A stretch of DNA of 64,000 nucleotides. Origin: Dactylellina haptotyla. Taxonomy: Eukaryota; Ascomycota; Orbiliomycetes; Orbiliales; Orbiliaceae. Each line of letters opens with the position of its first letter. Position 1 is the stretch's first letter. Position numbers and translations under genes: made by a program. Shown piece by piece: positions 23,389-35,921 of this stretch. The stretch spans positions 4,588,001 to 4,652,000 of the forward strand of contig CM062379.1 of the NCBI GenBank assembly GCA_031310005.1, given 5' to 3'. Under the pieces are notes generated by a model. It saw only the letters and a program-made list of their open reading frames with translations, searched no databases and was not told where the DNA came from.

Positions 23389-24983
23389 GAACGGAAGTCA
23401 GGCAATTGGGTCGACTGGAGTATCTTCGGATAGAGGGAGAGTAAGGTAAGAATGGGAATAGTGATCACGACCGACAGATATTAGAAGATCGATGGGGTAT
23501 CACGCGTGGGTACGAGATGTGGTAATCCCGTCTTTTGTCTTGCTTAATCGATTACAAGATGAGGCCGACTGGGCAAATTTTGACTGAAGGAAAAAACAAA
23601 AAGTATAATCAAATTGTAAAAAAACTCACTGTAACGTAAACCCCAAAAGAAGAGTGGAGACTCAGCGTTGAGGCTCCGAATCGAGCAGTTGGGATGGCCG
23701 GGGAGGGAAAGGTGGGGTGCAAAAGGAAGGCTTATCGGCTGCGGTGACGAGGGTTTGGTTTGGTGGAGGGGTTGTTCGCGTTGCCGTTGACGTTGGCTGC
23801 GGGGCACACATCTCCGCCGCCTTTGTTGCATGCGGCCGCGGCCCCAGCCGAACCAAACCAGGTGCTGCTCACTCCTCCGCGAGAATACCACTTACAATCA
23901 GCCGTGCCTACCCAGCCCGCCTGCCAGCCCGGCATCCGGCAGGTTTGGGCTCGTCCGATCTGACCACATTGCGTTCACCACGGCTGGATATTACGTACCG
24001 GCGTGTCTGGGGTGCCACGCCCTTGGTTGGCCGGGAGGCAGAACGGTACCAGGATATGGAGGCCGCAGAATTCCTCGATCGATTATAGATCAAAGAATGC
24101 AGGTCTGTTCATGTGCATACCCGGTTACTTGTACGATGATCGTGCGTGAAAGAGAGAGAGAGAGAGAGAGGAGGGGGTCTAGAGATTTATAAAGCATGTG
24201 TAGTATCCATTTATCGAATCTCGTATTTCCATCGTAGACACAAAAATCAAAGGAGGAGGGCCAAATCCGAGCACACGTTAACCGACAACGAACTCCCGTC
24301 CAACCGGCGGATAAAACATGGGGAAAACACGATGATTAGATAGGAGACTAAACTGGGCATGCACGACAGGATTGAATTGAAGCAGACAGGAAGAGCAGGA
24401 AAGAAAAGCAAAAGTAAAAACACGATTATAGGACCCCAAACAAACACGAAGGAAGAAGATGTATTGGTGGTACAATGATTGCGATATCGATCCGAGGGAA
24501 GCCAAAGAATCGAAAGAAGAAGAGAAAAGAAAGAAAGTGCACCTCGTTCCCAAATGCCATTAATCATCCTCTCTCCGCATTCCTTGTTCAACATTTGCCT
24601 CGTCTCTCCCTCTATTTCTATCCCAGGTAGCAGTATCTCCACAGTTTGAACCAAGACATCGGACCGCGGCCGTCTCGATCGTTTATATCGTTTGATTAGG
24701 AGTTATTACCACAAGGATCTCTCTTCGACAGAAAAAAAAAAAAAAAAAGAGCGAGACAAGAGGAGGGTGGTGGGTGTGCACGGGCGAGACCGGGCGTTCG
24801 GTTCGAGAAAAGGAAGCGCTTTCAATTAATAGACATAAAGCGGATAAAAAGTAGTCGTAATAGTAGCCTCATGTAGGAAAATATTTTCGCAGTGCCTTTT
24901 TATGTCCAAATTGAATCAACAAATTCTACCATCTTCTCCTTTTCGATCTCTTCAAAGCAAAGGTCATTCTCCTCCCCCCCTCT
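23389..24983. other. Intergenic region with aminopeptidase promoter and YPT1 3' region
   Basis: 1.6 kb between two minus-strand genes. It holds a GA run at about 24149-24170 and an A-run at 24731-24748. Short open frames overlap on both strands without family signs. No gene supported. Confidence 0.5.
24149..24170 (+). repeat. (GA)n microsatellite
   Basis: A pure GA dinucleotide run of about ten units lies between the aminopeptidase and YPT1. Simple repeat, no further meaning seen. Confidence 0.8.
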
Positions 24984-26336
24984 TTAACAGCAGCCACCGT
25001 TGGATTGTTGGTTGACGTTTGTTCCGGCGTTGACAGAGACCGTTGGCTTGTTGTTCTGAGTGGCACTTCCCATTCGTTCCTTGATCTGCCGGGCCATGGT
25101 CAAGAAGGCTTGCTCGACATTTGTGGCGTTCTTTGCGGAAGTTTCCAGGAATGGGATACCCAAGCTATCGGCGAATTCCTAAGAGAAAGAGACACACCTG
25201 TCAGCATTCCGGCAGGGCGATAAACAATTATCATTAGTGAGTGGTACCTTTGCGACAGTGTAGTCGACAACCTTCTTGTCGGACATATCGCTCTTGTTTC
25301 CGACTAGGAGCTTGTTGACACCCTCGGTTGCGTAGCGGTCAATTTCTTGTAGCCACTGCTTGACGTTGTTGAACGAGTCTGCACGTTTGTTAGACCTATT
25401 CTAGCTCTAAATGAGGCTTTTGCCTTTCACGGTTAACATACCCATATCCGTTACATCGAAGACGACGCAAATACCGTGGGCGCCTGATTGGTTTAGTTGT
25501 TAGCATTTAACTTGTTCAGATGGTTGTATATGGGGGGGAAGAAGCGGATAATTTTAGGTGGCCTACCTCGGTAGTATGACGAAGTGATTGTTCGGAATCG
25601 CTCTTGGCCGGCGGTATCCCACTGCAGACAGGTCGCGTGAGCTATTGCGGATGGCAAATGGGAACAAAACAGATGGGACTTACAATTTGCAGCTTGACGG
25701 TTTTGCCATCGAGCTCGATTGTGCGGATTTTCTACTCAAAAAGCATCAGTCACATGTGACGGGGAGGCTCCTGACTGGGGCCGGGGAAGACTGCAGGATG
25801 GAAGACGACTTACGAAGTCGACACCGATGGTCGAGATGTAGCTCTCGGTGTATGTGTCATCGGCGAACCTGAGCAACAGACAGGATTTACCGACACCGGA
25901 GTCCCCGATGAGGAGGAGCTTGAAGAGATAGTCGTATCTTTCGAGGTCGGTGGTTAGCTTTGATCTGGACTGTCTGCTCACGGACGACGAGGTGGGGGAG
26001 GTCGGGACGACAGGGAAACGAGCTTGCTCTGGCGACGGTGGCGAAACCATGGTGTGCCAAAGAGCAAAAGTTTCGTGTCTGTTACGCCAGGTGCGATATG
26101 CCGTCACAGAGCAGGAAGGGGGGGAGTATTTTCACGAAAGGGCGCTTGAGAAGCAGGGACGAGAGGTTCGTCCTGAGGAAAGAGGAAAGAGGGGAGAGGG
26201 GGATACATCTACACGAGGAGCAAGAAACGGGAGCACGAGTTAGCAAAGACCGAAGGAGACGATGAGGATGAGGATGGCGAAGATGGAAGGCAGAGAGATG
26301 GGAAGATGGGGGAGGAAACGTACACTCTGGATTCAT
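24984..26336 (-). CDS. YPT1: Rab1-type GTPase Ypt1 (ER-to-Golgi transport)
   Basis: Seven exons: 26336-26326, 25937-25814, 25731-25684, 25621-25567, 25483-25442, 25378-25248 and 25178-24984, giving 201 aa, the usual Ypt1 length. Ypt1/Rab1 recruits tethers for ER-derived vesicles and starts autophagosomes. The GTPase motifs are complete: GDSGVGKS (15-22), the effector region [23 protein letters not shown] and ETSAK. The C-terminus NGGCC supplies two cysteines for geranylgeranylation. The first exon encodes only MNPE (four residues, the last split) and is followed by a 388-nt intron, very long for this window. The 3' part of that intron is open in frame with exon 2 from an ATG at 26050. A likely 5'-UTR intron lies at 26509-26380 (gtaag donor, ctaac branch, gtag acceptor; inference). 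Confidence 0.96.
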
Positions 26337-27714
26337 GTTGACGTTGCTGGAAGAGGTGGAAAGCTCTAATCTAGAGTTCCTACGAAAACGTTAGCAGAGG
26401 CGATATTAACTTCTTTGAGGCGGTATCATTTAGGGGGGGAAATAGCTCTAGACGAAGGCCTGGAGATAGGCAAAGGGAGTATAACTAAGGGGGGTGCGGA
26501 GGGGCTTACTGAGAGTTTACCGGTCTGGCTGGGAGGACTGTGAGAAGCTGGATGCGGTGGATGCTTTGGAGACGTAGACGTAGACGTTGACGGCTGTGGT
26601 TGGGTTGGTGGTTGTTGGTTGGTGGTGTTGTTGTTGAGGTGATGGAGGAGGATGAAGGTGATGATGACGATGCTGGCGGTTTTGGGAGGTGTTCGGAAGA
26701 TTGATTGGGGTCGGAAACGCAGGCCCTTTCTCTCAGCTGACGGCCAGGAGAGCACGACGGGGCGGCGCTATAGGACTCGGGACGGGGAGTTTCCTGGGCT
26801 CCGGTTCCTCAGCAATAATATACTTAACAATCTACGCTTCTATTTCTACGAGAAGTGCAGGCCGAGCACGATAGGGATTGTAAGCTACAGCTACGTAGCC
26901 GCGTAGGGGGCCACGCTGCTGGTTCGGTGACGGGACTCATCATCTTGTTGGCGATGTCGTTTCAAGATTGGCTCTCACCGATAGCTGGCTGGCACAGGCA
27001 CGTCCGGGACACATCTGCCCTCCGTCTGTAGGAGACTGCTGCTGTGCCGCCCACGAGCCGGTCGCAGCAGGTACTCCTTCTCCTTCTCCGTCTTCATCAT
27101 CATCATCATCTTCTTCTTCTTCTGCGGCCCTTCTTCTCGGAGCTGCAGCTGATACGATCTCGAATCCTGACGGAAAGACGTAACGGGCTTAGGCTCCTTG
27201 CTCTTCCCTCCTTTTCGCGCCGGATCTCTCGTGCGCTAAACCGGGCCTAGCTGGGCGCCCGTTTGCCCCAAAGATAACAAGCAAAAGGGCCCGACCCAGT
27301 AAAAGTCACCGGATCGTGTCATGGCACCAATCATATATATATAACTACTTGAATATGCTATCGTTGTCATCTAGTAGAACCGTCCAGCACCGGTGTACAG
27401 CCAAATATGTTCTAAATTACCGTTGTTTGAGCATCCTTGAAGCTCCGTAATCCGTGCCCTCTAAAATCTAGCAGATAGTATAACAATACAGGGGAAACAC
27501 CAAAGAACCAAAAACGCCAATCGCAAATGCAAATGCAGAAGAAGAGGAAGAAACCAAATCCACCAAAAATCTTGCAAAAAGAGAGCCAAAATGTTAATCA
27601 TTTGGAGTTTGTAAACCGTATAAGGGCCCTCCTGTGCCGTTTCAAGGAACGGGCAGCTAGGAATATCGTATATACCACGCTGTTCGCTACAAAAAGAGAG
27701 TCAAATCGCCCCGT
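26337..27714. promoter_or_regulatory. YPT1 promoter/5' leader and APC15 3' region
   Basis: 1.4 kb. The part next to YPT1 holds a probable leader intron (26509-26380). Further out are GT-rich stretches (about 26570-26680) and an ATC/TTC trinucleotide run (about 27095-27125). No coding gene supported. Confidence 0.45.
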
Positions 27715-28912
27715 TCAATCATCAACCTCCATCTCATCGCCGGATATAAACATCATAGAGCTGTCCGCACCACCTCGGCTGCGTCTGGTTGTCCTAGTCG
27801 ATGGAGTCACCAACCGTTGTTGACTCAACGGCGAACTTCGGGCTGCCTGCATCCTATGCTGCTGGCGCAAGTTCTGGAATTGCCCAGGTCTAATCACTCG
27901 AGCTGATGATGTCGGTGTCGCACGCCGCTGTCCACGGGCAGGAGTAATCGGCCGCGGAGAACCATCCCCCAGCTCGGAGGCGTAAGAATCATCGATGCTG
28001 CCCTGAGTTGTGTCCGCAATAACTGAAAGCTCCTCCACTTCATCGTCCTCTTCTTCGCCCTCTTCATCCTCGTCCTCTTCGTCTTCTTCGTAGATCGATA
28101 CTTCTTCGGCTTCGGGAATGTCGGCATCCAAGTCTGCTTCCTCCTCTTCCACTTCTCCATCCCCGTCTTCGTCCTCTTCCCCGTCCTCGTCCTCCTCTTC
28201 GTCCTCTTCCTCTTCCTCTTCCTCGTCATCGCTCCAACCAGTACTGTCGGCTTCAGGGATATCGGCATCAAGATCAACCTCGCCCTCCTCCATCAGCCCC
28301 TCCTCCCCTCCTTCCACCTCCTCACCCTCTTCCTCCTCTCCGACATCACCTTCCTCACCATCCTCCTCCACATCCTCAACAACATCCACAGGCTCCCCAC
28401 CAACCATATTGACCTCCTGCGGGGCGGCAAAGCCCCCGTCATCATCCACGGTGGTCCCCTCCATAGCCAGTTGCTCGGCCCTCTCGAGCTCCTCATCAAT
28501 CACGCCCTGCAGCGTCTTCATCATCCCAGGCGGCTTGATCCACGTGGCCCCAAATCGCGCGATATGCAACTTGCGCTTCTCCACAGCATCCTCATCGATT
28601 GCGAGCTGCTGCAGCGCTGAGGGCCCGTACGCCGCCAGCGCGGATCGCGTGGCATCGCGTTGGGCGCGGTAGTGTTGGTGGTGACCGTGTTGGGTCGTCG
28701 GCGGTTGCTGCTGTGCGTTCGGGAGTACCGGTGAGGTTGACGGTTTCGGCGGGACGGTGTAGCCGAATGTGTGGGATGGAGTATACCAGAGTGATTGGGT
28801 CTGTAAAAGTTAGCATCTTTATTTTATTCTCTGTATATGATATGACATGGTATGATACGAGGTTAGGACGTACATCACGAGGCGTGAGCATGGGCAAACC
28901 CAGGCCCATCAT
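27715..28912 (-). CDS. APC15: Anaphase-promoting complex subunit Apc15/Mnd2
   Basis: Two exons, 28912-28874 and 28800-27715, giving 374 aa. I started at the first of two adjacent ATGs (MMGLGLPMLTPRD); the inner MLTPRD at 28891 is also possible. The fungal Apc15 signature is clear: LTPRDTQSLWYTPSHTFGY, an RDATRSALAAYGPSALQQL helix, EKRKLHIARFGATWIKPPGM, then a long acidic region with DLDADIPEA. Apc15/Mnd2 helps eject the mitotic checkpoint complex from APC/C and in yeast holds meiotic Ama1 in check. Unusually, DLDADIPEA occurs twice (about residues 189-197 and 236-244), each beside long Glu/Asp runs. The C-terminus is basic and Ser/Thr/Arg-rich. Confidence 0.88.
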
Positions 28913-29393
28913 ATTGACAGCTGGTAGACTGCGGTAGCCGGTATCAAGAAGCGTGAGAAGGTTATTTACTGCTACTGCTGCGTTCTCATTGTCCGGGTAG
29001 AGGAATAATGGAGCAATGGACCAAAAATGTAAGGTGAAGGCGGTGAGGTCGATGGAGAGATCGAACCGACAAGTTTGACGGGTTTTCGCGATTGGGAGCT
29101 TTGAGCTTTTGTTGGCAAACAAGAACGGCCCACAGCAACGGCCACAGCAGACAGCACCCTCCGACAGCCGCATGCGCGAAAAGTATTTCGGGAAAGATTC
29201 AGAAGAAGCACAACGGGTCGTCATCACAGGGGAGTCTTTGGTCTATCAGAGATATTATTCGACTGTATACAAAGATATCGTCCGGAAACATGCAGAGGAG
29301 ACGCCCATAAATCCCAGTCCCGCCAACAGCGTGTCCGTGTATCTTACAAAAAGAGGAAAGCAAAAGGTCATGAGAAATAATCAACCACGGCAA
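28913..29393. promoter_or_regulatory. APC15 promoter and RVB2 3' region
   Basis: 481 bp between two minus-strand genes. The open frame running back from the APC15 start has no family signal and would place a long tail upstream of MMGLGLP, so I leave it out. Confidence 0.4.
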
Positions 29394-31653
<2,260 letters not shown>

Positions 31654-33156
31654 ATGGTAAGTGCTTTCGTTCCTCCCCTCCTCTCCCCCTTCAGCTTCCT
31701 CTCTCTCTCTCCGCGATGGAGCTCTTTCGACGGGTTGTCCGGCGGCGGCGTTTCCCCACAGAGCAACAGCACTCTTATCTACAGCCAGCTAACAATCTGT
31801 CCCTCCCCCGCGACGGCGATGACGACGACGACGACATACAGAGCTACGGTTACTATCCCGATCCCTTCGATGGAGGCGGTGGCATGGGCATGGCCCATCC
31901 CACCCGCCGCTTCGACGAATACTACCGCTGCTACCCCGTTGCCATGATGCCCACCGGCCGCGAGAACCTCAACTACGGCGGCAAGGTCATCATGCCCCCT
32001 AGCGCCCTCGACAAACTCACAAGGCTGCACATCTCCTATCCCATGCTGTTCGAGCTTCACAACGGCAAGGGCAAGTTAACCCACTGCGGTGTCCTCGAGT
32101 TCGTAGCTGAAGAAGGCCGAATATACCTCCCACAGTGGGTGAGTGTCTCTTTTTCCCCTCCCTCTCGGCATCTCCTACATAGCTTCATCGGAGCTACCTG
32201 CAAGCTTCATCGGCAGTCACACTAACTATCTATTGTAACTCCAGATAATGCAAACCCTCCTCCTAGAGCCCGGCGATCTCCTCCAGGTAAAATCCACAGA
32301 CCTTCCGCCAGGTTCCTTCATCAAGCTTCAGCCCCAGTCCGTAGAGTTTCTCGATATCTCGGACCCAAAAGCCGTCCTCGAAAACGCCCTCCGAAACTTC
32401 TCAGCCTTGACCAAAGACGATATATTCTCCTTCTCCTACAACGACACTATATTCGAAATCGCCGTCCTAGAAGTGAAACCGGATCGTAAGAACAGTGCCA
32501 TTTCCGTCACCGAAACAGATATCGAGGTCGATTTTGCCGCCCCCGTAGGATATGTCGAACCGGAAAGGGTCAAGCCCGCCAGCAGCGTCAACTCCACCCG
32601 GCCCTCGTCCGCCATGGCCGGTGGAATCGCACCCAACGCGGGGCAAGGTGCCATGGCCGCGCAAATTGGATACCAGGATCTGGCCCCCGGTTCGTCAAGC
32701 AGCAAGCACCTGAAGCCCTCCGATGCCTTCTCAGGTTCCGGTCAGAAGCTCGTCAACAGGAAGAGCAAGTCGAAACCTGGCACTCCTGCCCCACCCCCTC
32801 CCCCTCCGAGTGCTGCCGCGCCTCCCACAAGCTCCATCAGATTGCCTTCAAACAGCAAGATCATCGATGCAACAACGTTAATGCGAGATGGAAAGCCTCC
32901 TCCGGCGCCACTAAGACTTCCTTTCGGAACATTATTCTTTGGATATGAGATCAAGCCCGTAAAAAAGACCGAGGGAGGAGAGGAAGATACCTCTTCGAAA
33001 ACAACATTCTCCGGTCAAGGACAGTCACTGAGAGCTGCCACAAAACGAAAGGACCGAGACGAATCTACAGACTCAAAGGGCAAGGGAAAAGCTACTGATA
33101 CCGGCCAGTCGTCGGGTCGGACGCTACGGGGGAAGGAAGTAATTGAGATTGACTAG
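31654..33156 (+). CDS. UFD1: Ufd1, ubiquitin-binding cofactor of Cdc48
   Basis: Three exons by my model: 31654-31656 (the ATG alone), 31842-32138 and 32245-33156, giving 403 aa. Ufd1 and Npl4 recruit ubiquitylated clients to Cdc48 in ER-associated degradation and chromatin extraction. The double-psi barrel N domain is complete: RRFDEYYRCYPVAMM, GGKVIMPPSALDKL, YPMLFEL, GVLEFVAEEGRIYLPQW, DLLQVKSTDLPPGSFIKLQ, FLDISDPKAVLENALRNFS and DFAAPVGYVEP. The tail is Pro/Ser-rich and ends in a lysine-rich region with LRGKEVIEID. The start could instead be the ATG at 31716, which is in frame and would add a Gln/Asp-rich leader. I prefer splicing at 31657-31841 because a gctaac branch and tacag acceptor precede SYGYYPDPFDGG, close to fungal Ufd1 N-termini. 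Confidence 0.93.
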
Positions 33157-33592
33157 AGGCGCCATCGATAGATATATAATTCCCCCTTACCCTCCTAATC
33201 GAGCTTTTTGTTTTACGACATCTATGTGGCAGGGAATCATATCGGAGCATCGGTTGCCTTAGTGAGCATGATAAAAACAGAAACATACTTGCAAAAGAAA
33301 ACATGCACAAACATATGGCGTTAGATTCATCGTGTGGTGTTCTTTGTAATTTCTCTCTCCACCGGCGTTGTGAGTTTCGGGATGGAATGGCTACGATGAT
33401 ATATAGAAATGTCAGAATGAAGAATTTATAATGAAAATCTTTAGGACGACGCATGTCCACATTTTGAACCTGCACACGACACAGTCCAAAGACTGTTAAA
33501 AGGACAAAGACCCCAGAAACGCCTTGCTAAATCGACATACCAGAAAACAGAGGGGGGGTATCCAAGTGCGCAGAATATGTATATGGCTTCAT
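33157..33592. other. Convergent region, UFD1 and RAD57 3' ends
   Basis: 436 bp between converging stop codons, AT-rich, with nothing coding that I can support. Confidence 0.5.
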
Positions 33593-35250
33593 TTAAAACT
33601 CCCCAAGCTCATCCTCGTCATCATTCTCCCCACCCCCTTCCTTCAAACTCCTCACTCCGCCCTCCCAAATTTCATACTCCAACAGCACCGCGCTCTCTGC
33701 CCAAGGCGAAAATACCACTTTCATCCACCTCCTCGTCCGCTGCTCCCACCCTTCCCCGTCCGCCCCTATGACACCTTCCACTGCCTTCGGGCTTCCTTTC
33801 AACAATGCTACTCTCCCGTCTAGTAGATTCGTCCATGACATCCCCAACATTGGTGTCTTCATCCTCATGGCTGCCAGTAGCGACTCATCCTTCACATCGT
33901 CCATGTCGTCGCCCCACCCCGTAAACCATTTCGCCTGGTAATCGTACGTCATCATCAACTCGTCTGTGGGTAGACTGTACTGTGACATCCTACTCGCCAC
34001 CACATCCTGCGATCCCGGGTTTGACACCTGCGTTTGTATTTGTATCTGTTCCCCTCCCGGGTTCTGCGTAGGGGTGGGTGTTGACACGGCAGACGAGGGG
34101 AGAGGTGGCATTGACGCCGACATGCTTGTGTTTGTATTCATATTCAACCCCGCTCTCTGATGCTGGAGATATGCAGGCTCGAACAGATCGGAGACCTGGT
34201 TCGCAACCACCACCGCAATGTTATGCTTTACCGCCATCTCTTTCAGACATGTCCCCAAGCGGACTATCTCTCCGGCCCGTTTGGCAAGTTTCCTCGCTTT
34301 ACTGTTTCCCCGTCCCTTACCCTTCGGCGTGGGCGTTGTCAACCCGAACCCAGAATCTGTAGACGCCTCGTCTTCAACTCTAAAATTCGCAGCGATGCTG
34401 TCAACTATAACCAACCCGACGTCGAAGCGTTCGATAGCAACGGGCAGCTGGTATCTGACTATATGCTCCAAGGTCTCGAGGTATTGGCACATAGCTGTTT
34501 GTATCCTATCCATGCTGAGATTCTGATAACCGGGCACCTGCTGTGCCTTCAACTGGCGCAGCATGCTCTCCATCCGTCTCGTAGAGATTTGCGATTCCGT
34601 GCAGATGTAGATTGCGGTGCGGTTGTGTGGTGGTTGCTGGATCGAGAAGCACAGACGTAAGAGGAGCTGGGTCTTCCCTACACCGCTGTATATATATCAC
34701 CCATCATTTAGCAAGAAACTCTTTTCAGGATGCGGATAAAGAAAAAAAAGAAAGTAAAAGATGCCGATTTCGAAAAATAGAATGCATACCTCTCACCAAC
34801 AATCTCAGTTAGACTGCCTGTCATGGCCCCGCCGTTGAGCAATCTATCGATCCCCTCATCTCCAAACTCAACCATCATCTGCCGTCGTCCGAGAACTTCC
34901 ATGTTTCTCCCACGAAAGCTGTCAGATCCAGCGATATTAAGAGCAGCGGATGGTGTGGGTGTCGACGAGGGCGCTCGGGTAACTCGACTGTTCGCCACGG
35001 CCGCGTTCGATTGCGAGGCGGATAGTCCCATCGTCTCAGCGTTCAACGCATCCCGCACTGCATCCACGATCTTGTTCACGTCGTTGAGGCTGATCCGCGC
35101 GCGTTGGCATATCGTGCGCGGGTCCAGTGAGACGAGGTCGACGGTTGTGATATTGCATTGTTCGAGGGCAGCAGAGTGCCGGTCAAGGAGCGAGCGGAGA
35201 TACGGGGAAGTTTGGTAGACGTTGGGCAACAGGGTGAGGAGGTCGGACAT
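33593..35250 (-). CDS. RAD57: RAD57-type Rad51 paralogue (recombinational repair)
   Basis: Two exons, 35250-34790 and 34685-33593, giving 517 aa. Rad57, as a Rad55 partner, stabilises Rad51 filaments during double-strand break repair. Walker A GESGVGKT is at 152-159, built across the intron, and Walker B VGLVIVDS at about 243-250. Between them are AIYICTESQISTRRM and the long helix typical of XRCC3/Rad57; VVVANQVSD follows. I use the ATG at 35250 (MSDLLTLLPN) because the further upstream frame lacks similarity. An insert rich in Thr, Asn, Ser and Pro (NMNTNTSMSASM to NPGGEQIQIQTQ) interrupts the core after ANQVSDLF. Such inserts are common in fungal Rad57 and probably form a surface loop. XRCC3-like is the alternative name. 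Confidence 0.87.
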
Positions 35251-35921
35251 TTGACAGGCTGAGAAAGAATGCGGGATGTGTGTTGGCCTCAAGCATTGTG
35301 CCGCTGTGGACGTGTGGGTCGTGTTCTTGTGTTGCTTGAAGCCGGCCGGGAGCTAAGCTGCCACTCGTTTACGACAAAAGAGCTACGCCGTGATGGGTGT
35401 GTATATATGGCAGTACTATGAACTGGGCAGCGTCTGTCCTTTCCATTTACTCGGTCTATATAAATACAAGTCGAGCGAGTCCCTCTCTAAAATAAAAGTA
35501 AACCAGGGCATAGAGTTTCGTAACAAATTTCAAAGCAGGAGAGAATCGAAGGGAAAAAAGCGAAACTATTGGATGAGGCAGCAACGATCTCAGCCCTGAA
35601 CGCCGGAAACCCATAAACATTCAGTAATGTGATCATGAATAATAGTAGTGACAAAGCGCCGAATTAAATCGTAATTAGAAAGAAAAAGGAGAAACAAAAT
35701 TCAAAAGTTGCAGGAAAGTCTTTGGTGCTCTCTGAAAGCCCTCATCACCCCACTGCTTGGCACCATGCGCCAGATCAATTCAAAACAAAGCCGCCTCTGA
35801 CTGTTAGTCCTAACCCAGTGAAACCTTTCATAATTCATCATCCGTTCAATCGCTAGATATATATATAATCTCTTGTATGTCACAACGTCCGGACACAATA
35901 TCTCACCAGATCTCAATCCGC
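35251..35921. promoter_or_regulatory. RAD57 promoter and KDM4 3' region
   Basis: 671 bp between two minus-strand genes; A-rich around 35640-35700. No gene supported. Confidence 0.4.

Noticed and set aside
24149-24170. GA run considered as the end of a transposon or a CRISPR-like repeat
   Set aside because: It is a plain dinucleotide microsatellite with no spaced repeats, target-site duplication or transposase nearby.
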